Shown here piece after piece: positions 48,456 to 60,931 of a stretch of 64,000 nt of DNA (position 1 is the stretch's first letter; each line of letters begins with the position of its first letter). Position numbers and translations under genes: made by a program. The notes beneath the pieces were generated by a model that saw nothing but the letters and a program-made list of their open reading frames with translations, was not told the origin of the DNA and did not search any database. The stretch lies in contig NW_003101682.1 of the NCBI RefSeq assembly GCF_000003855.2, positions 4,327,306 to 4,391,305 on the forward strand. Direction: 5' to 3'. The DNA is from Blastomyces gilchristii SLH14081. Lineage: Eukaryota; Ascomycota; Eurotiomycetes; Onygenales; Ajellomycetaceae.

Positions 48456-48957
48456 GACTGGCCGCTGAAATTATAAATTTCATGTTTAGTCTCATTTGAT
48501 CTGATCTCATACATTTCTTGACATGAATCCCGCTGGGACTAGTCATTAAAAAAACATGCAAAGTGACTATATATCAAATCTCAAAATGAAACCATGAATT
48601 TAAAAAAAAGAGAAAGTGGTCTCATTTGATCCAATTTAGTCCCATTCTTGGCATAAAGTTACTATTTTTAGACATTTTAAGGTTTCTTTTAGACTATTTT
48701 TAATTTTTTAAAAAGTAACACTTTTTGATAACACTCAAATGAGATTTAAAGTCATTTAAAGCAATAAAAATAATTTAAATTGAGCAGTGAAAATCATGAT
48801 CTCATTTGAAAAATGTGATAAGAGTAGACAGTAAGTCTCACTGAGACAGTATGAGACTACTGTCTAATCTTAAAACCATGTAATGACATCAGTCAAATTG
48901 AAAATGAAATCATTAAATATTCTGATTCTAGTCTCAGACACAGTCACACGGTCAGTC
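48456..48957. mobile_element. MITE copy 2 (502 bp)
   Basis: Same length and collinear with 30073-30574. Terminal inverted repeats GACTGGCCG and CGGTCAGTC (imperfect), TA at 48454-48455 and 48958-48959. No coding capacity. This copy retains more GG/CC and represents the less decayed version. Confidence 0.85.
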
Positions 48958-49199
48958 TATCTGTGAGAGTATACTCTAAAGTTTGACAATATCTATGAAG
49001 AGACTGATAGAATTCAGAATATCTGAAAGAAAGTCTATGAATTGTTAAGAAAGACTTAGAAGTATTAAAAGAGATACTATAACTTTAAATATATTATAAA
49101 GAGTTTCAAGAAAGATAATAGAGTTCAACTGAGTCTGAAAAATATTATTATATAAAGATCTAGTAAGAAGCTGAATTTCTTATGAACAGAGTATTATAA

Positions 49200-49385
49200 T
49201 GTGGTTCGGGAGAACGTACGACCCGCCGGATAATAACGCGGCCGCTTCCGAACATCCTTACGCTTCTGAATATGCTTACGAATGTGAAGGGGCCATAGCG
49301 GCCACTAATTAATTTAGTATGACATATATAAGAAGCCGGCGTACGCCTGTAATTGTACACTGATTCAAGCACTCTTTGAATCACA
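49200..49385 (+). repeat. Gypsy-F 5' LTR
   Basis: 186 bp, TGTGGTTCGG...GAATCACA. About 19 bp longer than the other family LTRs owing to a local partial duplication around CTTACG (about 49259-49285). CpG-rich and little mutated. Confidence 0.88.
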
Positions 49386-49439
49386 TCTGATAGCATGTCT
49401 AAAAACTAGTGAGAAGTGCAGACTTCTGCAGAGTGTGAT

Positions 49440-52400
49440 AATTCTGTCTACAAAGTGATTCATAGTTATCATGGCAGTGTGGTTCTAAAACATCTCAACA
49501 GATAGTGTATAAAGAAGCAGTGAGTGAAAGAGCATCTGATTGATACTGCTTTACTTGTTAAAGAAAAATTTCATACTCAGATGAATGCCATGTATGCAAA
49601 TAGATGAGATATGACAAAAGAAATAAGAGTGATGAATCAGATTCAAAGAAGATCACTCTCTACTCAGAAGACTAAAAGAGAGATGACTACTGCTAAAGTT
49701 GTACAATAATAAAAGAAAACAGAAATCAGAAATCATATAATGATATAATAATAGACATCATACAATTGACAAGAAATCACTGAAATGAACATCTTCTCTA
49801 GTTAATATGAATAATACTCTTCTCTGCTATCTGAATCAGAAGATATGCAGAACCTCTCACAGAATTTACTTAAAGCAGTAAGAAAAGTGACTAAGATTAC
49901 TAAACTGAAAGTGAAACTCTGTACATGTACTAGAATTCTAAATGAGATTGAGATCTTGTCTACACAGTGACAGACTGAGATAAAAGCTAAGTAATAATTC
50001 ATATTCACTGCAGATCAAGTATTCACTATGAAGAGCTTCACTGACATAATTATCATTATTAATAAGAATAGAAAAAATCAGGTTGTAGACCTGTAGTGAG
50101 AAATCAAATGTCTACACAGATAGATGATTACACTGAATCTGAAAATCTTATTATAATTATTCATGATCTCTTCAGAAGTATACACATCATCTGAGATCAC
50201 TGCACATGATGAGAATTTAAGTATAAAATATATCAAGCTGAAAGATCTGCTGAAGCTATTAAGCTTTAATAATAACTGAAAAAATATTACTGCAAAGTTA
50301 AGTCAGATACTATCATATTATCAGATTAAATATAAACTCACAGACAGACAGTTAACTGAATTTCAACAAGTCTTAAGATCTACTGCATTTCTACACAGAA
50401 AAGTGAAGTTATTATAAATTACTGATAAAAAGAAGAATCTCACAGACTCAGAGTAATATTCATTCTTATAAACATAGAATGAGTTTTTTAAATGAATCTT
50501 GTATAAATTTGAGAAAGTGAATATATAAGATAAGTATTATAAACACATCACTAAGTGTAGATAAGTAAGTAATCTTATATTATACTTCACACACTTCAGC
50601 TTACACTATCTCATGTTAAATAAAGAGCTTTCAACATCTTTCTGTTTACAGATCTTCATTCATAATCTTATATCTGAGTTAAGAGTGAAATGAAAATGCT
50701 TAATCTTATAATCAGACATAGTGAAAGAAGTATACAATATTCTTAGTATACAGAAACAAGTGAGTCAATTGTAATAGAAAATACTGTAATCAAGTATATC
50801 TCAGCAGAGAACAGATAATCAGACTTCTATAACATAAATCACATCTCTGAATACAATGAATCTAGATTTGAATGTTATTACTAAAGTACTGAATTCTCTG
50901 AAAAAGAAATCTTCTGAGTAAAAAATTTGATATTATGAGTATCAAGCTTGCTTCAACTGCAGATATTAAAATTATGATGTAAAGAATTACACACAGCATA
51001 CATAGTCAAGAGAAGCAAGAGAGTTAAAAAACTAGCAGAATCAATAAGCTTAAAGACACTCACTGATATTCTATGAAAAGTCTTCAAAGTGAAAGAAATA
51101 TCTGTATTAGATGACTCTCTGAATCCTGTGAATATCAAGAGAAAGCAGGCTCTTAAATAAGATGTGAATGTGAATGAAGAAGCAGATGCTTATCTCAATA
51201 TCTTGAGATCTGAAATGTTAATATATAGAGAATACTTGAGGAAGAATTGAGAGATGACTGTAAAAGTGTCAACAGACACAGAAGCTTCTACACAATATAT
51301 TGATAATTATATAATTCAAAGACTAAAAGAAGTTTACTGAGTGAAGAATTTCTGATATATAAGATTGTCTGATAACTAATATTTAGTATCATCTGCAAGA
51401 GTAAGAGTTTCCTTACACTTCAGAGAATAATCCTACTATATCTGAGTGTGAGAGCTGCAGAATGTGAAATACAATCATATTCTCAGACTCAATTAATTTC
51501 AAAGATTCAATTAACAGATTCAATGATGTACATGTCATATATAGTTAACTGATAGAAAGAAAATAGTTCATACAATTCTATCAACTGATATGAGAAGAAC
51601 ATTTCATATCTCTGATATAGAAGAGTTAAATCTGCTTATACATTAATAAGCAAAGAGAATGATTTACAAGACCTCATTCCAAAGCATTCTGTATATTATA
51701 CAGGATCTGAAAGTGAAGAAACTCAAGATAAAGAATATGCAGAAGAACAAGTATATAAAGAAAGTTCTGAAGAAGTATAAGAAGGTCTTTCACACAGATC
51801 TTTCATCAGAATTGCTGCCAGAATGAGAATTTATACATGAGATTGACATGAAGAACATGAAATCACTCAATTTAAAATATGTACTCTCTGTCACAAACAT
51901 ATCTTGAAGAACAGAAGCATCAGATCACAGAGCTTCTAAAATATAGTCTTATATAATTCTCATCAAGCACATGAGACTTTTCAGTTCTATTTATGAAAAA
52001 AGCAGATGAGAAGTGATGAATGTGTATCAATTATCAAGCACTAAATAAGCTTATAATCAACAATAGATACTCATTATCACAGATTCAACAACAGTTGAAT
52101 ACTGTCAGAAACACCTGATATCTATCAAAGATTAATCTTCTCTCAGAATATTAACAGATCTGTGTAGATAAACTGTCAGTATTACAAATCAAATTTAATA
52201 TACAATGAGAAAAGTTCAAATTTCTGACAACATCATTCAGTTTGATAAATATGTGTGTCATCTTTCAAATGATGATGAATATAATTCTTCATAAATATAA
52301 TAAAATCTTATATCTTATATATCTGAATAACATTCTAGTCTTCTCAAACTCATATAATTAATATCTGAAGCATCTTAATAAAGTGCTTATCACTCTGACA

Positions 52401-52573
52401 GAGTATAAGCTCTACATTAAATTAACAAAGTATGTGTGTGAAATGAAAGAGTTGAAGTTCATAGAATATATAGTGAGTGATAGCAGTATACATCTCTTTC
52501 TGAAGAAATTAAATGTCATAGTGAATTGACTGCAGCTGAGAAACATTCACTATGTATAACAGTTTCTTAAATT
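49440..52573 (+). pseudogene. Gypsy-F gag, protease and first part of RT
   Basis: Plus strand. Gag is about 49440-51150, with a possible C-x-n-C residue pair near 50945-50970 (FKLASTAD region). The protease-like segment is VSTDTEASTQYIDNY at about 51268-51312 (DT-E in place of DTG). A linker with HTDLSSELLPEWEFIHEIDM (about 51795-51855) is followed by RT: FMKKADEKW...CINYQALNKLIINNRYSL (about 51985-52080), KFKFLTTSFSLINM, ILYLIYLNNILVFSNS (about 52305-52350), where YLDD reads YLNN. It is cut at QFLKF by Gypsy-D. All Trp codons are TGA. Confidence 0.8.
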
Positions 52574-52740
52574 TGTAATTCAAAGGTTGCTTGAGCCAAT
52601 GTACAATTACAGGCATACGCCGGCTTCTTATATACTGTACACTAAATTAATTGATGGCCGCTATGGCCCCTTTACATTTGTAAGCAAGTTTGAAAGTGAC
52701 TGTGTTATTATTCAACAGTTGTATGTTCTTTGAAATCACA
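52574..52740 (-). repeat. Gypsy-D 3' LTR
   Basis: 167 bp, heavily decayed: for example GCGGCCGC of the 5' LTR reads as a TG/CA-rich string here. Confidence 0.88.
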
Positions 52741-52826
52741 TTCTTTCTCACCAGATTTGATCACACTCATATGATCATGACATCTACCTAGCTTCATGTG
52801 AATTAGCATGTCACTAGTGTTCATGA

Positions 52827-54716
52827 TTGTGTGATCTATTTCTAATTCAGCTAGCATTCTATATACACTCTCACAAAGAAACTTTCACTATATTATATCA
52901 CTCATTCACTAACTTTTCTTATTCTTCAATTATCTTCTTCATCATCATCATTATTAAACATTATTATCTCATTCAAGATTCCTGTCTCTTCTTCTGTCTC
53001 ATACCTTCTATTCATTTATCTATCACATTGTACACATTTCTGGCAATAATCTCTTATTTTCATAACAAGTGTTATTGTAGTGCTCATACTGAGCAGTTTG
53101 TTAGCAGTAAGTATAATATATTATGAAATATGATCAGAACTTGTTTTCTTCTAATAATTATCAGAATATATTACTATAAATGACATATCTTCTTTATCTT
53201 CTTATATACTCTCAATCATTTTTCTTCTCAGCAGGCTTCTGATTGATTTTCTGACATGATTTTGCATAGACACAGATGCTGATGTTTGTTTTTATTCATG
53301 TAGAATCTTCACATGTTGACAGATCTGTATCTGCTAATAATAGTGAATATCTCAATGTTGAATTATGATTAAAACTTGAAGAATGTGATAATGAAGAAAT
53401 TGTCTGTGTTATATATAATCAGGTCTCTTACATTCTTCTCTACCTCTTCTGCTGCTGTTTCTCTCTCTATCACTCTCTCTCAATCTTCTACTCTTACCTC
53501 TGTTTTCAGTTCTCCCACTTCTGCTACTTCTGTTCCTGTGACTCTTACTCTCACTACTTCTGCTCTCTCTACTTCTGCTATCTCTGCTTTCATTATCAGC
53601 TCTCCCTGTTTCAAGGAGATATTGTATAGACTTAATAAATCATATTTCTTAGTGTATACACTTTCACTCTTCTTGCTGATCTCTAGAATAATTCATTGTA
53701 CAAAGACTGTGTATAACATGACTATTTAAAGCTCAGTTATAAACACTGATTATTACATTCATTTCAAATATTTGTGATGAGATAATTATTCATTCATACT
53801 GAAGAATCACCTCTCTCTTCAACAGTATTAAGATTATAAGTCTTTTCTTTTTTCTCTTCTCTTCTAACACTGATTTTTCTAGAAGAAATTGTTATGAGTT
53901 TTATTATACATGAAGTCATGATATTCACAGATATTAAGAAACTATTTACAATCATTAAATTCAATATTGTGAGTACATTCACTCTGATGAATATCTTCAG
54001 AATGATTGATCTGTATCAGCTTATTCTCTAGCATTTATTGTCTGACTTTGTAAAATAGATGAAGAATATCTGTGTTTTCAGAAATGAGAATGCAGATATC
54101 ATACTCTTTTACACTCACAGATATGAGACTAATATGTCTTGTCTGAGATATCATTGTGAAAATGAGCTGTTCACACACTGTGCTCTGCTTCCTGTATTTC
54201 TCTGTGTCTCTCTCTCTCTTTCTGAGAAGCCTCATGTGTGTTGTGATTATATGTACAATTCTAAGATTAGTGAGTGTTTATTCAGTAATTATTATCCCTG
54301 CTTTTGCAGTTTTCATACACTAACAATAGTTCTTAGTTACTTCAGTATCAGAGATCATTTTAATCAAAGATGATAACACTGCTGAGACTACTCTCTTTCA
54401 CTCTCAAGCTTCTTCTATCACTTTCTCTTCCTCTTCTGCAGAGAAGGTTGTGTATATATCAGATTATAAGTGTTCAGCTCTGTGTGACTCTTACTGTTAT
54501 TTATCTGATTCTGCATCTTCTTCTTCTTTTATTTCTTTCATCTTCACTTTCTCTGCTCTGACCTCTGATTCTGCAGATTCTTCACTCTTCTTCAATTTTT
54601 CTACATATACATGTATGCATTTCTATATTAGTATTTCAGTCAATGTTGTGATAAATGACATTAATGTTGTATGCAGAGTGATAGAGAAATCAGAGACATA
54701 TGCAGTGTTATTATGA
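52827..54716 (+). pseudogene. Conserved antisense coding-like block of Gypsy-D
   Basis: Counterpart of 42510-44379. Plus-strand frames (antisense to Gypsy-D pol): the first segment with candidate intron 53107-53164; 53376-53729 (118 codons, Ser/Thr-rich, SSPTSATSVPVTLT..., AFIISSPCFKEIL also in Gypsy-C); 54059-54373 with Cys-rich CFRNENAD...CCDYMYNSK; and 54300-54716 ending YAVLL, the same C-terminus as in Gypsy-C. Conservation of frame ends in two copies supports coding, but both copies are decayed and no homologue is recognised. Confidence 0.4.
53107..53164 (+). other. Candidate 58-bp intron, Gypsy-D antisense block
   Basis: GTAAGT donor, CTAAT(A) branch-like motif, CAG acceptor; same length and position as in Gypsy-C. 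Confidence 0.4.
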
Positions 54717-55699
54717 GAGCAGCTTGCAGCTCTTGAATCTCTTGCAGATCTCGAGTTTTGATATTTCCTTTGTTTTTTAGCATTTTTTGAGTGATGTGAC
54801 ATTGGAAATAGATTAAATGTATGATGTATAAAAATGAATGAAGTTTGTATGATAATATTTATCTTTTGCAGCTGACTCTTATAGTTGATGATCAATTCAT
54901 TTCTCTTTTCTTACACTTTTTCTTTGTCTGCTAGTCACTACTCTTACACAATCTCTATATAGTACAGTATTCAGTAACTAGATTCAGCAGCTTTCATCTT
55001 TTGTGATTCTGTCTTATATATTATACTGTCTCTCTTCACCTGCTCAGATCACTATAGCAAATAACTTATTGAAACTAATCTCACTCAATCTCTAAGTGTT
55101 CTCAGAGATTAAGATGACTTAGTCTCATATGTCTGTGAATGTTTCAGATGATTTATTCTCTGTGATCTCTGTGATTGAACTGATGTAAACAGTTGAATTC
55201 AACTCTGAATCTCTTTTTCTTCTGTGATCTGATTCACATATAAGTCTGCTACTTTGAGATCACTCTTTACTGCATTGCACTCACTGTCTGCAGTGCATTA
55301 TCATAAAACTAGCTACAGTCTTATTACTTATTAAAATGTGATATTCATCAGATTTCTTTATTACTTTTCATTCTTTTCTTATAATTGTAAAAAGATCAGA
55401 ATAAGTGAGATCATCTGATTTGTAAGCATCTATGATTTCTCTTACTTTGTAAGACTTTTCAATTATAAGTCTCTTCTTTTTCAATACTGATAATAGTGCT
55501 GTAGATAATTATAATCTGCTCAGATCTTACATCTTTACTTTTATAAGTTATGAATCATTTATTAAGTTGTATAAGACTTATCTCTCTGAATCTTTCAATG
55601 TATATGTTCTCAGAGAATGTGATTTAAGTATCTTATATAACTGAAATTATCTAGGTTGAAACTTCTCAGAACTCTCATTATGTATGAGAACTTACATTC

Positions 55700-58600
55700 T
55701 CATCTTGAGACTTGATTTCTTAACTAGTAAGTCTTATATTCTTTTCAATTGAATTGCTCAGTTCAGAAGTAACTCATTAGCTTTTGCACATGTGTGACTG
55801 ATCTCTTTCAATCTTGGTTTCATGTCTGTGACTGTTGTGTTCACAACTGCTGTTCCTGCTGTGTCTGCAACTAATGTGTCTGCAACTGCTGTTCTCTCTC
55901 TCACCTTTTTCAATGCATTCTCCGGGATGCGCGGATGCAATTCATACAACAGGTAGAATGATGAATGCTTGGAGACTGCATGTCATTAAATTCATGTGAC
56001 TAATAGTGCCTGCCTGAGATATTCATTTTTATAGTCTCATAGGCTTGCTCACTAGATATTTCATCAGCATGTTACTCAAGATTTCATTGAAGTGTTTTAT
56101 CTTTCTATTTATCTGCAGATGATATGACATTGTTCTACAATATCTTGTCTGTAACTGGTTTATGAAATGCCTTACTACTTCTTGTATGAGGTTTACACTA
56201 ATATCAGTTAGAATCTCATATGATATTTCATAGTTAATATAGATCTCATCATGTAGAAACTTCATCATCATCTTCTCTATCATCTCTGAAACTGCTTTCA
56301 CAATTGATTAGTCAGTAGTGTAATCAATAGCAGTAATTATTTATTGATTTTCATTTGATGTTTACAGTAATATGTCTATGAGATTTATCTCTCATTATTT
56401 GAATGATTGTATTGTATACTTTATCTGATATTATACTTTCTTATGTTCTAATTCTTTCTTAGATTCTTTCACAACCTGATAATTCAGGCACTTGTGAGGT
56501 TACATCTAAATATTCTTGGTCATGCTTGACCAGTATACTCTTCATTTGAGTATACTTATAAGTTCAGAGCTTTCTAAGTGACTGAATTCCTTGTGCATGC
56601 AGATTATCAAGTCATGTCTAAATGAATATTCTAGATAGAAAGCTTTCATATATTCTAGATTATGATAAAGTATAACATTGTTTTTCAATTTTCTCAGCTT
56701 GAAGTTTGAAAGTATCTCTTCAACTACTTTTATCAGATACTTATTATCTGATAACTTGTCATTCTTTAAGTGAGAGATTATTATGTTCACTCATTCTGAT
56801 TTTTCACACTCTCTCAGATTATTTAACACAAACTTTTCTTATATCTACTTCACAGAATTCTCACTCATGAAATCAAGTCTGCAACTGATTGCATCATATA
56901 TCACAGTATTTAATTTCTCTCAGTATTTAATATAAAGATTATACACTTAAAACTCTGAGATTTAATGTACTAAGTATTTGAAAGGTTTTATTATCAATTG
57001 TAGATAGATGAGACTTTTATAATTCATGATCACTATTGTTATATACTTATTATTAATATATCTATCTCATAACATCAGTATGTGCTTGATTACTAGCAAT
57101 TTCTTTTCATATACTAAGTAATTGAGCTCAGTATCTGACAGTATTCTATCATTGTATATCACTGAGTGCAGCTTGTTATTCTTACTCATCTGTAGAAGAG
57201 CATCTCTGATAGCTCATTTGAATACATTTATCTCAATGTAGAAAGGTTTATCATGATCTGGTTAAATAAGTACTGAGAATGTTATTATACATTTTCTCAG
57301 TGTAAGAAAAGCCTCTTCACACACAGTATTTCAGATAATTGAATAAAACTTCTTCTTTCACAGATTTGCATTCATTTCTCTTAAGAGATCTGAGAGTGAT
57401 GCAGATATTTATATAAAATCCTTGATAAATCTGCAGTAATATGAGACTAACTCAAGAAACTGTTATACATAGTATATATTTCTCAGCTGCAGTTAATTTA
57501 CTATGATATTCAATTTCTCTGAGATGAGATATATACAGTTATCACTCACTACATATTCTATAAACTTCAACTCTTCTATTTTCAAACACATACTTTGTTG
57601 ATTTAATATAGAGCTNNNNNNNNNNNNNNNNNNNNNNNNNNNNNNNNNNNNNNNNNNNNNNNNNNNNNNNNNNNNNNNNNNNNNNNNNNNNNNNNNNNNN
57701 NNNNNNNNNNNNNNNACTCTGTCAGAGTCATAACACTTTTCCAAGTTACTTCAGATATTCACTGTATGAGTTTGAAAAGACTAGAATGTCATTGAGATAT
57801 ATTAGATATGAGGTTCTATTCTGTTTATAAAGAATTGTATTCATCATTATTTAAAAGATGACAGACATATTTGTCAGACTGAATGACATTGTCAGAAATT
57901 TGAACTTTCTTTATTACATATTAAATATAATCACAGAACTGATAGTTCATCTACATAAATCTGTCAGTATTCTGAGAGAAGATTGATCTTCAATAGATAT
58001 CAGGCATTTTCAATTATATTCAACTGTTATTGAATTCATGACAGTATATATTCATTCTTGATTATAAGCTTATTAAGTACTTGATAATTAATACACATCT
58101 GTCACTTCTCATCTGTCTTTTTCACAAATAGAACTGGAAAGTCTCACACACTTGATGAGAGTTGTATGAGACCATATTCTATAAGATCTGTGATCTGACA
58201 CTTCTGTTCTTTGAGATGTGTTTATGACAGAGGGTACACATTCTAATTGACTTGTTTTGTGTCCCCTGTGTCAATCTCATGTACAAATCCTTGTTTCAGC
58301 AGCAATTTCAGTGAAAGATCTGTTCAGAAGATCTTTTCATACTTCTTCAGAAGCTTTGTCATATGCTTATTCTCTCATATATTCTTTATCTTGATTTCCT
58401 TCACTTTCAGATTCTGTATCACATACAGAATACTTTCAGATGAGATCTTACAAATCATTCTCTTTTCTTATTAATGTGTAAGCAGATTTAATGCTTCTAT
58501 ATCAGAGATATGAAATGTTCTTCTCATATCAGTTGATAGAATTGTATGAACTGTTTTCTTTCTATCAGTTAACTGTATATAATATATACATCATTGAATC

Positions 58601-60400
58601 TGTGAATTGAATCTTTGAAATCAATTGAGTCTGAGAATAAGATTGTGTTTCACATTCTGCAGCTCTCACACTCAAATATAGTAAGATCATTCTCTGAAGT
58701 ATAAGAGAACTTTTACTCTTGCAGATAATATTAAATATTAGTTATCAAATAATCTTATATATTAAGAATTCTTCACTCAGTGAATCTCTTTCAGTCTTTG
58801 AATCATATAATTATCAATATATTGTGTAGATACTTCTATGTCTGCTAACACTTTTCCAGTCATCTCTCAATTCTTATTCAAGTGTCTCTTATACATTAGC
58901 ATTTCAGGTCTTAAGACATTGAGATAGATGTTAACTTCATCCTCATCTGCATCTCATTTGAGAGCCTGCTTTCTCTTAATATTCACAGAATTCAGAGAAT
59001 TATCTAATGCAGACATCTCTTTCACTTTGAAGACTTTTTATAGAATATCAGCAAGTGTCTCTGAGCTCACTGATTCTGCTTGTTCTTTAACTCTCTTGAC
59101 TGTGCACACTGTGTGTAATCTTTTATATCATGATTTTAATATCTGCAGTTGAAGCAAGCTTGATGCTCATAATATCAAGATTTTCACTCAGAGAATTCTT
59201 TTTTCAGAGAATTCAGTGCTTAGTGATAACATTCAAATCTAGATTTATTATATTCAGATGTGTGACTTGTGTTGTAGAAATCTGATGATCTGTTCTCTGC
59301 TGAGATATACTTGATTGCAGTATTTTCTATTTTAATTGACTTACTTATTTCTGTACAATAAGAATATTATATACTTCTTTCACTGTGTCTGATTGTAAGA
59401 TTAAGCATTTTCATTCTACTCTCAACTCAGATGTAAGATTATAAATGAAGATCTATAAACAGAAAGATGTTAAAAGCTCTTCATTTAATGTAAGATAGTG
59501 TAAACTGAAGTATGTCAAGTATGATATAAGATCACTCACTTATCTACACATAGTGAAGTGTTTATAATACTTATCTTATATATTCACTTTCTCAAAGTTG
59601 TGTAAGATTCATTTGAAAAACTTATTTCATATTTATAAGAATGAATATTATTTCAGATCTGTGAGATACATCTTTTCATTAATTATTTATAATAACTTCA
59701 CTTTTCTATGTAGAAATGTAACAGATCTTAAGACTTGTTGAAATTCTGTTAACTCTCTGTCTGTGAGTTCTCATTCAATCTGATAATATGATTGTATCTG
59801 AGTTAGTCAGCTGATTACAGTATTATTTTTTCAGTTATTATTGAAGCTTGATAACTCTGACAGATCTTCTGACTTAATATATTTCATACTTGAATTCTCA
59901 TTCTGCACAGCAGTCTCTGATGATATATATACTTTTGAAGAGATTATGAATAATCATGATAAGATCTTCAGATTCAGTGTAGTTATCTATCTGTGTAAAT
60001 GTTCAATCTCTCACTGCAGGTCTAAGACCTAGTTTTCTCTATTCTTATTAATGATGATGATTGCATCAGTGAAGCTCTTCATAGTGAATACTTAATCTGC
60101 AGTGAATGTCAATTGTTGTTTGACTTCTGTCTTGGCCTGTCACTGTATATACAAGATCTCAATTTCATTTAGAATTCTTGTATATGTATAGAGCTTTGAT
60201 TTTAGTTCAGTGATCTCAGTTACTTTTCTTACTGCTTTAAGTAAACTCTCTGAGAGGTTCTGCATATCTTTTAGTTTAGATAGTAGAGAGGGGTGTTGTT
60301 TATATTAACTAGAAAAGATATTCATTTTAGTGATTTCTTATTGATTGTATAATGTCTATTGTTATATCACTATATCATTATATTGTTATATTATTATATC
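55700..60400 (-). pseudogene. Gypsy-D gag-pol remnant
   Basis: Minus strand. Integrase 55758-56800: zinc-region start NIIISHLKNDKLSDN (56542-56790), catalytic segment EILTDIS (about 56210), KHFNEILSNMLMKYL, and a C-terminal Thr/Val/Ala-rich tail (55758-55949). RNase H is about 56850-57340 and RT about 57350-58130, with LKFIEYVVSDN (about 57540-57575) and the gap in between. The protease lies further right and gag reaches about 60300. Collinear with Gypsy-F. Numerous TGA stops at Trp positions. Confidence 0.82.
57616..57715. other. Assembly gap (100 N)
   Basis: Exactly 100 N, which usually marks a gap of unknown size; it lies in the Gypsy-D RT and the true size may differ. Confidence 0.98.
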
Positions 60401-60760
60401 ACTATATTGTTATATGATTTCTGTTATCATTTTATGACTCTGGTGATGATCACTTCTTTCTTTTTATTCTTCTTTTAGGTAGAGAGCAGACTTCTTTGAA
60501 TCTTGTTCATCACTGTCATTCTCTTTCTCACATCTCATCTGTTCACATACCATATGTGGCATTCACCTGGGTGTGAAGTTTTCTCTCAACAAGCAAAGCA
60601 GCATCAATTGAATACTCTTTCACTCACTGCTCTTTATACACTGTCTTTTGAGACATTCTAGAACCACACTGACATGATAACTACAAATTGCTTTGTAGAC
60701 AGAATTGTCACATTCTGGAGAAGCCTGTGCTTCTCACCAGTTTTTAAACATGCTATCAGA

Positions 60761-60927
60761 TGTGATTCAAAGGTTGCTTGAGCCAGTGTATGATTACAGG
60801 CGTACGCGGGCTTCTTATATTCTGTACACGAAATTAATTGGTGGCCGCTATGGCCCCTTTACATTCGTAAGCAAGTTCGGAAGCGGCCGCGTTATTATCC
60901 GACGGTCGTACGTTCTTCCGAATCACA
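60761..60927 (-). repeat. Gypsy-D 5' LTR
   Basis: 167 bp, almost undecayed (GCGGCCGCG, CGACGGTCGTACG retained). Ends in the 8-bp inverted repeats TGTGATTC / GAATCACA. Confidence 0.9.
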
Positions 60928-60931
60928 AATT

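Larger units (their letters stand above)
46803..49199 (+). pseudogene. Ty3/Gypsy reverse-transcriptase remnant (Gypsy-E, right part)
   Basis: Plus-strand frame with TGA for Trp: KYEDFIKIFSLVKIAELL (about 47190-47245), interrupted by a SINE and resuming at 47662 with IDLIEEY...IYKLSYYKTEAL (about 47700-47740). Then come ASVIFIKKKNKDLRLYINYYNLN (about 47800-47870, the RLCVDYRGLN box) and IIIYSNNVMIHS (about 48135-48165), where the YLDD box reads YSNN, then LEYIIITDNIKI (about 48280). A MITE sits downstream at 48456-48957, and RNase H-like sequence follows to 49199, where Gypsy-F begins. It is probably the pol of the element whose LTR and gag are at 31051-32340. Confidence 0.7.
52574..60927 (-). 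mobile_element. Gypsy-D: complete (but decayed) Ty3/Gypsy element nested in Gypsy-F
   Basis: 8354 bp including a 100-N gap, 167-bp LTRs at both ends, and a 4-bp AATT target duplication. Minus strand. Larger than Gypsy-A/B because of the extra ~2 kb between integrase and 3' LTR. It gives the most complete view of this family. Confidence 0.92.
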
